The notes beneath the pieces are model-generated. The model was not told where the DNA came from. It was given only the letters and a program-made list of their open reading frames with translations, and did no database searches. A program made the position numbers and the translations under genes. Shown piece after piece: positions 1-11,535 of a stretch of DNA of 64,000 nucleotides (position 1 is the stretch's first letter; every line of letters starts with the position of its first letter). Source of the stretch: Osedax fenrisi. Lineage: Eukaryota; Annelida; Polychaeta; Sabellida; Siboglinidae. Location: assembly GCA_964019155.1 (NCBI GenBank), contig OZ025244.1:15526893-15590892 (forward strand), given 5' to 3'.

Positions 1-204
1 AACAGATATAGATTTTATTATATAATTATTTAATGAATTCCATAAATTAACTGATCTATTATTAATTATATTTTTAATTATATTATCATAATTATGTATT
101 ACATTTAATTTTTTACAATTACCTCTAGTTCTACAATTATTTGAAATGTTAAGAATATCAGATATATTTATATCTGTATAATTATTTGAAATTTTAAAAA
201 TTGT
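1..204. other. AT-rich stretch, no gene seen
   Basis: Low-complexity A/T sequence before the first recognisable LINE coding remnant. I see no ORF, repeat unit or RNA gene in it. Confidence 0.5.
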
Positions 205-644
205 AGTTAGTGTTGCATCTGATCATCATATTATATCAGTAAATATAAGACTGGGTCTTAGAGCTAATAACAAGAAATCTGGTAAAATCAAACATTACGA
301 TTGTCCAAGATTTTAGACAGATACAGAAACCCGATATACTTTTATTACTAAAGTGAAAACTAAATTCGAAGCTCTACATGACACCACAGCTTCGCTATCT
401 GCTATCAAACCGTATACTCACTTTGAAACTGTATGTAAGGTAACTGCTGCTAAAGTAATCCCATGTTAACCTAGGTTGAAAAACGAATACCATGGAAAAC
501 AGATAATATCTGTCAAAAATGTTAACATTACACCAAGCAGCGCGACATAAATAAAATCAATCGACACCAGAAAAGGTCAGATATTTCAACGAAGATCAAA
601 AGTATCTTGTACAATCGTATTAGAAGGAACAAACATTTTAAGTT

Positions 645-2262
645 ATGAATAAAATAAGTGAAATTACAAATGCGATGTGTAACAAAAAATCAGCCTTAGC
701 CTGGAAAATAGTAAATGAAGTTAGTAGAAGAAATAACTCTTACAGAGCAAAATGTAAAGCAAACAGTGGAAAAGAACAAATTCAACTATGGAACGACTAT
801 TTCAATGAACTATTTGATAAACCATCAATTCCCTAAGCAAATGATGAAAGTATAATGACTATACAAAATGAACTAGATTTCAAAAAAGCATTTTTACAAT
901 AGATGAATTAAAGATAGCTACGAAAAGTATAACACATAGAAAAAATGTTGGTTTAGATGAAATACCAGCTCAAGTATAGAAACTATGAGAATTTCAATAA
1001 ATCTTACTAAACTAGTGCAATAGTGTATATTCTCAAGAACCAATAGATATATGGAATGAAGGATGCTTACTTCCTTTCCCTAAAAAAGTAGTTATTTATA
1101 TCACAACAAAACTATCGGGGAATAATACTAACTCCAATTGCAGCTAAGCTATATAACACGCTACTATTAAATAAGATAAGACCAGAGATAGATCCTATAC
1201 TGAGAAAAAATCAAAATGGTTTCCGAACAAAGAGATCAACGACAGGAAAAATGTTATCCATTCGACGTATACTAGAAGGGGTAAAGTCTAAAAATGTATC
1301 AGCTACTCTCCTCTTTATTGACTTTTCACAGGCTTGATTCAATAAATCGTGAAAAGATGAAAGATATCTTAATCATATAGGGTATACCCACTGAAATCGT
1401 AAAGGCCATATTGATGCTATACAAGAATACTCGCTCTATGGTAAGATCGCCTGATGGTGACACACCTTTCTTCGATATAACTACTGGAGTACTATACGGA
1501 GATAAACTTGCACAATTGATATGCATTATATGTCTCCACTATATATTGAAAAAATCAGTGGATAGAAATTTACAATCCTGTCTTCACTCTTGCAAAAGAA
1601 AAAGCAATATATTTACTATTCTGACGATATAGCTGTAATAATTAATAGTCTGATAGATGCAAATAAACTACTAAACAAATTTGAAGATACGGCTAAATAT
1701 ATCGGTTTACATATACAATTCAGACAAGACGGAATATATGTGTTTAAATCACGAAAATCAGATAAACATGAAAAGCCTATCAGGCCATGATATAAAACGT
1801 ATAGAATAATTCAAATATCTAGGTTGTTATATTGGTTCAACTCAACATGACGTAAGCATAATAATCGGGAGTGCATGGGCAGCCTAGAATAGCCTTAATA
1901 TCATATGGAAATCCAACCTGTCAAGTAAACTCAAAAGAAACTTAGAGCTACAGTTGAGACTGTTCTTAAGAACAATTGTATATGGCTATATCAATTGGAC
2001 TCTAACTTCAACATTAGAAAAAAAAGTTGATTGAGCCTACGCATGTTGCTAGTAATAAGTAATGTAGATAGGCCTACCAACGTTACAAATAAGGAGTTGT
2101 ACGGCAAAATTCCAAGAATAACATATACATACGCGAACAACGACTGAGGTTCTCCGGTCACTGCTGGAAAACAGAAGCGAAGTAATGAGTAAAGTATTAC
2201 ATTTAAAACCACAACACTAACGACACTTTATAGGAAGGCCTATGATAATATTTTTAGACCAA
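645..2262 (+). pseudogene. LINE reverse transcriptase remnant
   Basis: The intact piece at 645-836 (63 aa, ending FNELFDKPSIP) is the linker between endonuclease and RT. RT motifs then follow in more than one frame. The block around 1100-1330 reads NYRGIILTPIAAKLYN, then QNGFRTKRSTTG, then LLFIDFSQA. The block at 1411-1560 reads MLYKNTRSMVRSPDGDTPFF. The catalytic box survives as Y-S-D-D at 1617-1628, where Y-A-D-D is usual, followed by DIAVIINSLIDANKLL. Sequence from 1800 to 2260 matches the RT thumb/C-terminal part (FKYLGCYIGSTQHD, then LRFSGHCWKT). At least three frameshifts and several stops make it non-functional. The enzyme would have performed target-primed reverse transcription. Confidence 0.85.
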
Positions 2263-2268
2263 TTAAGA

Positions 2269-2533
2269 CAGTGGTTCCCAACCTAATGGTTATGAGTCAT
2301 AACTTATGACCCAAATGCGGGTCATTCGGTTTTTTGGATCAATTTATAAAAAAAAATGTTCATTTACAAAAAAGTGCTCACGTATTATTTAATACAAATG
2401 TATCATTTAACTAAAGTTTAATAATAACAAAATTAACAAATTAAAAAATTAAATTTTTCATCGGTTATGGTATATTTTTAAATTAAGAATTATTAAAAAA
2501 AGGGTCATGATGAAAAAAGGTTGGGAACCACTG
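2269..2533. mobile_element. hAT-type MITE, 265 bp, with 8-bp TSD
   Basis: Perfect 16-bp terminal inverted repeats begin CAGTGGTTCCCAACCT. They are flanked by a perfect 8-bp target duplication AATTAAGA (2261-2268 and 2534-2541). No coding capacity; the interior is AT-rich. The TIR sequence and 8-bp TSD are diagnostic of the hAT superfamily. The TIR differs by one base from the start of the larger hAT at 6007, so that family could have mobilised it. It interrupts the C-terminal coding part of the LINE at 205-2640. Confidence 0.93.
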
Positions 2534-2640
2534 AATTAAGAGATGACACGATGTGTATAAATGAGGAATTACCGATAGCGATGAATGCTAGATAGGAATG
2601 GAGGTAATGTGTAATGAACTGCCGAGCAAGCTATATATTT

Positions 2641-3165
2641 TTATATTATAAAGATATATATTTCTTAAATTATTATAATTATGATTTATTTAGATTTTTT
2701 ATGAATGTATCAGAAAGTAGTTTAATTATAAATCAATTATTATATAAAATATATTAAAAATATCAAAATAATGTCTTTGTTTTCAATAAATGTATATAAT
2801 GGTTTTTGAGAATAAAATACTATATATCATAATTTTATATCATCATTTTTAACAATGAATTGATTTCAATATTTACAAAAGATATTTTATTAAAAATATA
2901 TTGATTTATATATATATTAAAATTAATTTATAATATTATATTATAAAATATTGATATAAAATAGGTACCTAGGTAGAATATTCAAATGATATATTATTTA
3001 ATTAAATGTATTTGTATTTGTTTACATAATTTTCTTAGTAGATACATATCGTAGATACTATTTATGACTAATAGATACGATTACAAATACTTTTTTAATT
3101 TTTATAATATATATAAATACAAATACAAATGTATCTACGATACTGATTTTTTGCCCTAAAGCCAT
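2641..3165. other. AT-rich intergenic sequence
   Basis: Very AT-rich with short TA runs. No ORF, TIR or RNA gene is recognisable. Confidence 0.5.
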
Positions 3166-3418
3166 GTACACACCGCTAGCATCAAGCACAGCATCAAGTG
3201 CGGCAGTAACAAGTCGCCGTGCTTGATGCTGGCTATGTGAACAGCTATTTGCGCGGTACCAAACGCAGCAACAAGTCGCCGAGCTCTGGTGACAAGTCGC
3301 CACACATGCGGTACTCGATTTGCTCGCTATCTGAACACACATAATAATTTATACCTAGCATCAAGTGCAGTAACAAGCACAGTAATAAATCGCCGTGCAT
3401 GATGCTAGCGGTGTGTAC
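3166..3418. repeat. Inverted-repeat (foldback-like) element, about 253 bp
   Basis: Two 24-bp arms, 3166-3189 and 3395-3418, are inverted copies with a single mismatch. The left arm starts GTACACACCGCTAGCATCAA. Inside, the words ACAAGTCGCC (three copies plus a variant) and AGCATCAAG recur, and a nested 12-bp inverted repeat AGCATCAAGCAC / GTGCTTGATGCT lies at 3178-3189 and about 3218-3230. It is GC-richer than its surroundings. The class is unknown; no clear target duplication was found. Confidence 0.6.
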
Positions 3419-3500
3419 ACTGCTTAATATATACTGTATCGGCGATACTGCCCATCTCTGCATGTAATCCAGAACGTGTTTGGGTAATTTATTCTATTCC

Positions 3501-3524
3501 ATATATATATATATATATATATAT
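3501..3524. repeat. (AT)12 microsatellite
   Basis: Uninterrupted AT dinucleotide run. Confidence 0.95.
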
Positions 3525-3710
3525 GTAGTTGAATTGAATTGAAAGTTTATTTAAATACTTACATACATCATAAATGATTTCTAAAACAATATATATATAT
3601 AGAATATAAATAATAAAAGTAGGATAAACAATAAATACCATTAATAATAATAAAATAAAATAGAATAAACTATAAGAAATAAAATAAAATAAAACACCAA
3701 TATAGCGGGT

Positions 3711-3735
3711 CAGAGAGGGCACCTTGCCCTCTCTG
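3711..3735 (-). other. Stem-loop in the LINE-A 3' tail
   Basis: A perfect 10-bp stem, CAGAGAGGGC / GCCCTCTCTG, around a 5-base loop lies about 115 bp downstream (minus sense) of the RT stop codon. CR1/L2-type LINEs often end in a conserved 3' hairpin recognised by their own RT; assigning that role here is inference. Confidence 0.7.
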
Positions 3736-3850
3736 GTGTATAACAATAACGAAAAATAATAAAAACAAACGAATAGAAAATAAAAAATAACAAAAATTAA
3801 ATTAAATTAACTTAGATATAAAGATTAAATAAAGCGTATACAAAAATAAA

Positions 3851-4118
3851 TTAAGAAATGTTTAAATAATGTTTTAGTTTCTTTCTAAAACAATATAAGG
3901 ATTGGACCTTCCGTAAGTCATACGGTAGGACGTTCCATATGCGAGGAGCAGCGGAGGAGAATGCCCGATTACTAAATCCGTTAAATAAAGTATTGAATTG
4001 GATGTTCGAATCTGCTTCAGTATGCAACGACGTTTCAGTTGATTATGTAGATAGTCAGGCTTACCTATGAATATAGATTTATGAGCTAGACAGAGTAAAC
4101 GATATTTTCATCGCTTTC
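3851..4118 (-). pseudogene. LINE-A RT C-terminus remnant
   Basis: The minus frame ending at the TAA at 3851-3853 reads NRAFSSAAPRIWNVLPYDLR and then KKLKHYLNIS. This is the characteristic C-terminal block (RAFS.AAPRLWNSLP..LR) of CR1/L2-clade reverse transcriptases. Upstream, after a frameshift near 4030, a second frame reads CLAHKSIFIGKPDYLHNQL, equivalent to the LAYKALNGLAPSYL region. The coding sequence resumes beyond the TIR element at 4775-4836. Dead by frameshift and stop. Confidence 0.85.
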
Positions 4119-4135
4119 TAAATAATAGCCATTTA

Positions 4136-4774
4136 AAGGGGATCCCGCACATTTAAAGTGATGATCATTTATTTTTTTTATATTTTTTTTTATTACATAC
4201 TAATACTTAATGTAGTGTTTTTTAGTATCTGTAAAAAAATTAGACATGAATTCAGTCTTGAAATGGCATAAAAATGTGTTTTGTGACGATAAGATAATGC
4301 TATATTATATACTATTCAATATTACATTTTTATGCTGTCAAACTTCAAACGCTGTTTTTTCAGAATAATTATTTCGCGCTAGGTATGTGCATTCAAAAAT
4401 ATAGAACATAAAAACTATTATATTATAATATTATTTTTTTTTGATTTATATATAATTTAATTAAGTGAATAGTAAAATAGAGAGAAAATTAATAAAATGT
4501 ATAGAATTCATTGTATAAAATAATAATTTCTATAGAAATTCTATCATTTTAGTATCGCTAATTTTTAATTTAGATATATATAATATAATAAATAATAATA
4601 TTAAAAATAAATTTCAATTTTCCTATGCATGTATATGTTATGAATACATTACAAAAAAAAGTAGGTCAATTGAATGAATAGAATATCAGTTCTATTTTTT
4701 TTAGTGGACTTATGTTTTTCCTATCTATGTATACACGAAATTGACAAATTGCTAATTATGTGCGGGATCCCCTT
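4136..4774. mobile_element. TIR element of 639 bp, possibly piggyBac-like
   Basis: Perfect 17-bp terminal inverted repeats AAGGGGATCCCGCACAT at 4136-4152 and 4758-4774. No coding capacity is seen. LINE-A coding resumes on both sides, so this is a clean insertion. TTAA occurs at both edges (TTTAAAGGGG on the left, CCCCTTAAG on the right), which would suit a TTAA-duplicating element, but the one-base asymmetry leaves the superfamily uncertain. Confidence 0.82.
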
Positions 4775-4836
4775 AAGATTATGTTGGTGTTCATCTGTTT
4801 TCTGACAAACAATTAGTATTACAGGTTGCCACCTGA

Positions 4837-6006
4837 GATCAATTGTTGAATATATTTCATATATGTTGTATGCGATTTTATGGATCTAATATAGGGTGGG
4901 AGTGAATTACATAGTTCTGAACCAATATAACTCAGTGCCCAAGTATTCAATTTTGAGGAATGGAGAATATATAGGGGTAGATATATTTATAGATGCATGG
5001 TTTCTATGAGATGGAAGGGAAGATCTTTGTACTAGAAAAGCAGAAATATAGGAGGGGCAATTCGAAGAGTATATTGAAGAATGAACAATATATAGTATGC
5101 GATAAGCAGCACGTTTTTTAAATAGGAACCAGGGAAGTACGTGTTGGTATGAGGAAGTAGAGGAATGATCTTTTATATCGTTATATGTTATACGGATTGA
5201 TTAACGAATAGCTCGATTTAGGGGAGATATAGAAGATAATGGAAGATTGATAAGGAGCGAGTAACAATAATATATTCGTGAGAGGACAAGGTAATTAACT
5301 AGAGTTTTAGTAAGAGATACAGTAATTGATTTTCATATTTTTCTAATTCTAAATATATGATAATTTGCAGATATAGTGGTGGCAGTAATATGAGGAATTA
5401 AGGAAAGAGTAGAATAAAAAGTACACCTAACTTAGATTCAGTAGGAAAAGGAGATATGTTATCAATTATTATTACAATGTTATCAATAAGAAGAAGATAT
5501 ATCCTAATTGTAATGGAGAAATGTTAGTTATAGATGGTAGTAATACTGGTTTTGGGGGAGATAACAACTTATTAGCCAGTCTGAAAATTCGTCGGTTATC
5601 AGAAGCAATATCGTTTATAACCCGAATATAATAACTAGATTTGGCATAGGAAATTGCTAACTTGTAGATCTTACGTTGCTCGATGTAATAATATCTAGAA
5701 GATGAGGATTGCAAGGATAGGTATGTTATTTCAGAATTAAGAAGTGATTGTTTCAAGGACACGATGTGGGAAGTAAACCATAGGGTATAATAATGTAGCG
5801 ATACTTATATGTTTTTGAAGGGGAATTTTTCTCCAGTAAATGGGATAGCATGACATTTAATGTAACTGGAGAATAACATAGTTACCAAGGCACAATGTAA
5901 GTCAGCTAAGAATATCATAAAGTTAATATTCTTAATGAGTTTGTATGCAATACGTGTTTTATAATTAAGAGTGATAGTAAAGTTAATTTTGAGTGATATT
6001 ATAAAG
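4837..6006 (-). pseudogene. LINE-B: internally deleted CR1/L2-like LINE, 3' segment
   Basis: At 5998-5470 (minus) the translation includes the motif WFTSHIV (family WFTPEI) and the linker YYIRVINDIASDNRRIFRLA ending LLPS (291-bp ORF at 5472-5762). From about 5450 down to 4840 it gives the RT C-terminal part: KTLVNYLVLSRIYYC, NLPLSSISPLNRAIR, WFLFKKRAAYRILYIVH and finally ELCNSLPPYIRSIKSHTTY. The RT palm with its Y-x-D-D box, roughly 300 residues, is absent between about 5440 and 5520, so this copy carries an internal deletion. Several frameshifts are present. It continues on the far side of the hAT element at 8743. Confidence 0.8.
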
Positions 6007-6299
6007 CAGTGATTCCCAACCTTTTTTTAAAATGACCCACTTTTATATAAAAAAAAAATTTCGCCCCCACCCTATTATAATTAAAAATTCATTATTTATA
6101 ATGTATACATTATATATAAACTAAATAGTATAAACAGAATTTATTGTAATAATAATATTATATAAAGATTAATGTGATCCTTGTGGTTGATGATATGTTA
6201 AAATGTCTTCTATGTCTGGTTCAATATTTGTTAAGTATATATAAAATCTCCTCTATTTATTATCTTTAAACGATTTATTGATTTTGTTACTATATTCAT

Positions 6300-8104
6300 A
6301 ACAGCGCTAAAACCTAAGTACATAATATTATAATATATTCTTAAAGATAAATAATTCAATAAACCTCTTTCTACAAAATATGACGTAGGAAATGCCACCA
6401 AATACATCTTTATATATTTCCAAATTTCTGGATAAATAATTCCATACTTTATCCAAAATGAAACATAACCAATATCTTTAACTTCTGCTTTTTATTATTA
6501 CATTGAATTTCTATTATATTATCTTGTATAATTAGAGGAAAATCTGTAATGTCAGAATCGAATGGTGAACAAAATAATGGTGATATGTAAAGCTTAATTA
6601 AATCTTGGAATAGTGTATTCATTATTCTATTAGCAAGATAAGGTGTGAAATGTATTCCAGTGTATTATGTTCGTTGATCTCTTGTTCATTATTCATGTCT
6701 TGTAATCGGGGATAATGGAACAATTCATTTCTTCCTAGTTGATGTTTTTAAATTTCAACCTTTTTTATAAATGTACACATAATACTCTTTACTTTCACGA
6801 GATTTAAAACGTTACCTATAGGTATATATATATATATATATAAAATGTAATATTGAATTTATATTTCACATAATAACATAATTAACTTAAATATATATAT
6901 TTAATAATATAATCCAATTATATTTTAAAATACATAATATGAAATATTATATTATACTATAATAATTATAGGGATAGATCCAAAATATTATATAAATATG
7001 ATATAATAAACCTTGACAAAATGTATTATTGATATTCAAATGTTTGAATATATCACTTAAATAAGCCAGATCATATTTGATATTCTTCAGTTCTCCATGC
7101 AATTTATGAAACCTTTCTAGACAGTTTCCTTTTGACAGCCATCGGACTTCAGTGTGCAATAGAAGATGATTATATGTCTCGTCATTGTCATCACATAATT
7201 TTGAAAATATTCTCTCTGATAAGCTACGTCGTTTTATTTTATTTACTGTTATTATTATTATTTTTGAAGAGTGGTTTAATTTAACGATCAACTCTTTAGC
7301 TATCAAATGTTGTCTGTGCACTACACAATGGATTGAGATTAGTGAAAGGTTATCTTTTTTCAGACGAGATACCACTCCACTATATTTTCCTATCATCGAA
7401 GATGCTCCATCTATAGCTAGAGCTACCAAATGTTCTAGTGAAATACTTTTTAATTCAAAATAATTCTTAATTTCTTCATAAACATTAAGTCCTTTACAAT
7501 TAAGAATTAGCTTGGAAAATAATAAATCTTCCTTCATCTCTCCATTCGAAATAAATCGAACATAACATAATAATAATGACCCAGAATGTCGCAATGTTGA
7601 CTCATCAATTTGCATAGAGAATTGATTTTCTTTTAAATAGTTACATAATTTATTTTCAATATTATCATTCATTTTATCAATTCTACGCATTATAGTATTA
7701 TTACTTAAAGTAATTGAATTATTTAATTTGTTAGCATTTTCATTTAATTCTACTGCAATTTCTTTTATTACAGCTTTTATTAAATGTTCACCTATAGTAT
7801 GAGGTTTGCTCGTTTTTATAATTTTAATTCTGTATTATTGGTATTTGTAACTTTTGAAAAACAATTATTTATTGTATTTCTTTGAAATAAATTATTTATC
7901 AGCAAAATATTCTATAGGTTTACTAGCATTATCAGGATGCGCTTTCCTGAAATGGTCAATTAATCTAGAAGGCTTCATATCCTTATTTCTAAACTCTTGA
8001 TTGCAAATAAGACAATACGGTTCAGTTTTGTTCAAAATAGATTAACAGAATCCATATTTCAAATATTCCTCAGAATACTGAAGGCACTTCTTCTTGTTAG
8101 GCAT
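6300..8104 (-). pseudogene. hAT transposase (ZBED5/SCAND3-like), broken
   Basis: Translation starts at an ATG (8102-8104), MPNKKKCLQYSEEYLKYGF, and soon meets stops. A BED-type zinc finger follows (CLIC, then HFRKAH at about 7940-8015). The longest open piece, 6947-7690, includes QFSMQIDESTLRHSGSLLLC (RNase-H-like core; the Asp of QIDEST is the expected first catalytic acidic residue), VALAIDGASSMIGKYSGVVS and IHCVVHRQHLIAKEL, then VRWLSKGNCLERF, all family hallmarks. Between 6800 and 6300 only eroded C-terminal dimerisation sequence remains. At least three stops and one or more frameshifts show it is inactive. A cut-and-paste DNA transposase by family. Confidence 0.88.
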
Positions 8105-8191
8105 ACTTATTATATAAAATATATATAATTGGTTATTGTATTATTATATGGGGATTTTCGAAGTAGCAACACACAAATAGAAAACTAAATA

Positions 8192-8520
8192 ATATGTGGC
8201 GGGCGAACGTGAGAACTAAAGTGGGATATATGAATACAATAGTTATTGTGAATTAGTATTATTAGTATTATTTTGTTGCTAATTCATATACAATCCTTAT
8301 TATATTATATTATTAATATTTCAAACTAACCAAACAATCTATAAAACTTTTTGTATAATTGACTTATAATATGCAATTATTTAACTCAAATAAAATGATA
8401 TGGCGAAAAAATATGTGGCGGGCGGCGCATGCGTCTCAGAAATTAAATTTCAGTGAACGTGAGAACTAAAGTAGGAAGTGTGAATGCGCGTGTTATTATA
8501 AATTAATAGTATTATATAAT
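8192..8520. repeat. Subterminal direct repeats in the hAT 5' region
   Basis: Two blocks at about 8192-8290 and 8408-8520 share AATATGTGGCGGGCG, then AACGTGAGAACTAAAGT, then a similar AT-rich tail. Subterminal repeats of this sort commonly bind hAT transposase; function here is inferred. Confidence 0.6.
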
Positions 8521-8742
8521 ATAGTAACAATTAGCATTATATTATATGTGACCTAGTTTTACAATATGCACACTGAACAGAGCTATTATTAGTAATAATT
8601 TATTACACATCTATACATGTGTAATTCGGGGACAAAGAAACAATATATATATACACACAAATATTCACAAATTGCCCCCCAAACGCCCCCCTCCTTGAAA
8701 TCGCCCCCCGGTGGGCGATAGGGACCCCGTTGGGAAACACTG

Positions 8743-9064
8743 TTATAAAGTGATCAAGTAGATCAAGTCTAGACATATAACTCACCATGAGTTCAGAATG
8801 GAGAGAACTAGAGAATACAAGATCCATAAAATTAAGAAAGATTATTTGGTGGGGGGTCTGAATTAGTATTAATGGATAGATTACTAGATGATGGAATGGA
8901 AGATATACATTTAAGATAATACGATTACTAATCAATAAGGAGAGTTGAAGGTATGTTAATGGGGGGGGGGAGAGACCAGTCAATGGAATTAGATATAAAT
9001 CATATTTCAAATGAATTAGTATATGTGTTAAATTTAAAGGTTTAGTATTTATAGGGGTCAGTTT

Positions 9065-9101
<37 letters not shown>

Positions 9102-9830
9102 AAAGGATTTTACCTAATAAACGGGTTTCGTAATGTATGGAGTTTCGTACATATATATTTGAGAATTTGGGATTAATTTTAATAGAACCAAATCTTCTGA
9201 AAAATATGTCATAGAATGATTTATTAGATAATTGCATTGTGGTTTTTAAATGTGACTATAGAAATATATAATGTAGGCATTAACTTATGGGTAAGGATTG
9301 ATGAAATGAATTCAGTATTCATATCATAGGGCTTTACATGTTTAATAACAAGTGAAAAGTTACGAATAATATTATGTAGTTGAAGTTTACGAGGTATGGG
9401 ATGAGTATAGAAAGAGTCTTCAGTATAGTAGGAACTCGTCGTGCAGGTAAAATATTCGCATACGCAGCAGTCTCTTCAATATAGGACAAATATTGGTCGT
9501 TAATGGTCAATGTTGGCAGAGGTTGTGTATTAAGTAAGATGGGCGTTACGGCGAGATGACTTTAGGAATACAGATTGACTTTAACATTCACTTGTTATAA
9601 TCGATAGCAGCTGGGAAATGATGGTCCGATAGTCTGATATTGAAGGCAGTATAACGTTTGATATAGAATTGATGGATCTGTAATTTTCGATACTTATCTG
9701 ATCTGTTTGAATGTAAACACTGGAGAAGACCATCTAAATGTAATTTAGTAGCTAACCTCAAATGAAGGTTGGTAGATCCGACTATAAATTCTCAAGGGAG
9801 ATCCACGGGAGAATATCAGTTATAGATAGT
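8743..9830 (-). pseudogene. LINE-B 5' segment: endonuclease domain remnant
   Basis: In the minus sense, directly upstream of the hAT insertion, the sequence reads LNFMDLVFSSSLHSEL and YMSRLDLLDHF. This corresponds to the C-terminal part of a LINE endonuclease (family pattern N..LDLVLS, then DHHP). Further 5' (8930-9000) a D-W/F-N-like box with a run of prolines resembles GDFN. Beyond about 9100 only eroded sequence remains, and the 5' limit at about 9830 is a guess. A G10 run at 8940-8950 and a TA run at about 9068-9098 lie inside. Confidence 0.6.
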
Positions 9831-10218
9831 ATAATAAACTAATTATTTAACAATTTGATAAGTAATAAATAATGAATTTAAGTATAAATATACATAAACA
9901 ATATATATATTATATTTTAATTATATCGAATTGATCGAATTTATAATTTTATAATTATATTATCTTTGTAACTGTTATTTATTTTTTTATAGATTTTTTA
10001 TTTTTGTAATTTATAATGTAAAAAAATCCTAAATGTAATTATATCTAAATAAGAATTGAATATAATTTTAAAACCAATGTGATATATTTCAATCTGGTGG
10101 ATATTACTATATGAATAATATTAATAATATTAATAATATTAATAATATACAAATAAATAAACACATACTTATCTTGATAATAATAATATAACTAAAATAT
10201 ATTTAAATTTTAGATTTT
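9831..10218. other. AT-rich stretch, no gene seen
   Basis: Homopolymeric A/T and a short AATAATATT repeat near 10110-10150. No coding signal. Confidence 0.5.
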
Positions 10219-10426
10219 ATAAAGTATAAATATATGCTAATTTTATTATATGTTATTGAAATAAATAAAGAAATATACAAAATTAAAAAATAAAGAAATT
10301 AAAACGTTTTATAGTTACGTGAAAATAAATGAAAAATGACATAACATAGAAATAAAGTATATTGTAAAAATAAATGAAAATCGATCGAAAATAGAAATAA
10401 AATATTGTATAAAAATAATCTAACAT
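10219..10426. repeat. Dispersed direct repeat R1, copy 1
   Basis: About 208 bp closely matching 12384-12599 with small indels. Shared words include ATAAAGTATAAATATATGCT and ATGAAAATCGATCGAAAAT. No coding capacity or termini recognised. Confidence 0.8.
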
Positions 10427-11535
10427 CATATAACATATATGTAAAGTAGAAATTGTTAATTCGTTGTTCATATTAATCAACTAATAGTAGTGTTATCAAT
10501 TCAGATTTAAAAAAGTTTGCATATTTATTTGTAGATGCATTTACATGTAAATTATTATTTTAAAAAAAATTCATAAAACAATATAATGAAATATCATACG
10601 TTCGTCAATTTATCTGAATACCTCATAATCTAATTATTGTTTAAAGTACAATCTGTTATATATATATATATATTTTTTAATTATTTTTTTAATTTTTTGT
10701 TTTAAAGTTTTATAATACTTATTACAATTTAAATACAATCTCCAATGTTAAATTTTGTTTTATTACTATACTCATACTTTTTTTTCAATGGATGATTATA
10801 AGCTTTGCTTAAATATCTATCCGGGTTCTTATACCAAATTCTGAATTATATATATATATATCAACATATCATATTTATAAGAAGTTATTTTGCATTCATA
10901 GAAATAATATATACATATATTATACAATATTCCAAATAATAACCGTACTTTCATTATTAGTATAGTTATAGTTTTCCATATGTGACTGTACTATTATTAA
11001 ATATGAATATTTTAACTTCATATTATAATTTTAAATTTAGGTTATTTGTAAGAGTTCTTCTGTTAAATTCTTAAAACTAAATAAAAACATACTATCAATG
11101 AACCAATTACATACGGACCATATCATCTTTATTACTCCTACTTTTAAATGTCGACTATATTCATACATGTTATCATTATAATGTCTTCTTTTTAAATTTA
11201 TTATTATTCGTGTATTTATTTATTTATTTTATTATTTCAACTTGACCCATATAAACGTCTATCTTTTTCATTGAGTCAATAAACCTTTATATTATTATTA
11301 TTATTATAATTATTATATTAATTATATACGGGTAAAACACGTATTGTGTTTGAATATTTGTATAAAAGATAAAATATTAATATAATAGAATAATCTATTA
11401 ATATTATATATTTATACAAATAAAATAACAATAACAATAACAATAATAATATAGTATTAGGTAACGCGAGCTGATAATTTTACACAATTATATAATATAA
11501 CTATTAATATTATGTTAATACCTATTTTAATGGTC
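10427..11535. other. AT-rich intergenic sequence
   Basis: No ORF or RNA gene recognisable. Contains several short TA, TTA and TTTA microsatellite runs. Confidence 0.5.

Larger units (their letters stand above)
205..2640 (+). mobile_element. Decayed non-LTR retrotransposon (LINE), 5'-incomplete
   Basis: Conceptual translation in shifting plus frames gives the end of an AP-endonuclease domain (SDHHIISVNIRL at about 215-255), a linker (645-836), a reverse transcriptase and a C-terminal tail (INEELPIAMNAR, then CRASY, at about 2550-2635). Reading continues on both sides of a hAT MITE at 2269-2533, so the MITE is a later insertion. Many stops and frameshifts show an old dead copy. The EN-RT order, with RT motifs such as YRGI..TPIAAK and FIDFSQA, is that of LINEs. 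The clade is not resolved; it looks RTE-like or related. No 5' end, poly-A tail or target duplication could be placed. Confidence 0.85.
3600..4836 (-). mobile_element. LINE-A: CR1/L2-like LINE, 3' part only
   Basis: Minus-strand 5'-truncated LINE. RT C-terminal coding runs from about 4836 to 3851 and is interrupted by a TIR element (4136-4774). The 3' tail has a strong stem-loop (3711-3735) followed, in the minus sense, by TTTTA-rich sequence. At about 4837 it abuts the C-terminus of another LINE (LINE-B), as expected for a 5'-truncated insertion. The left limit is approximate because the tail merges into low-complexity DNA. Confidence 0.75.
6007..8742 (-). mobile_element. hAT transposon, 2,736 bp, with 8-bp TSD
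   Basis: Terminal inverted repeats of about 14 bp (CAGTGATTCCCAAC on the left, GTTGGGAAACACTG on the right) with one mismatch are flanked by a perfect 8-bp duplication TTATAAAG (5999-6006 and 8743-8750). It encodes a degraded ZBED/SCAND3-type transposase on the minus strand and is inserted in LINE-B. Subterminal GC-rich words (CGCCCCC, GTGGCGGGCG) recur near the transposase 5' side. Confidence 0.92.

Noticed and set aside
3058..3463. Minus ORFs of 94 and 72 aa (MCVQIASKSS… and MQRWAVSPIQ…)
   Set aside because: Lie over the foldback repeat and AT-rich flank; composition follows the repeat and no family is recognised.
4136..4774. Firm assignment of the 639-bp TIR element to piggyBac
   Set aside because: TTAA is present at both sides but offset by one base relative to the TIRs, and no transposase is encoded; left as possible only.
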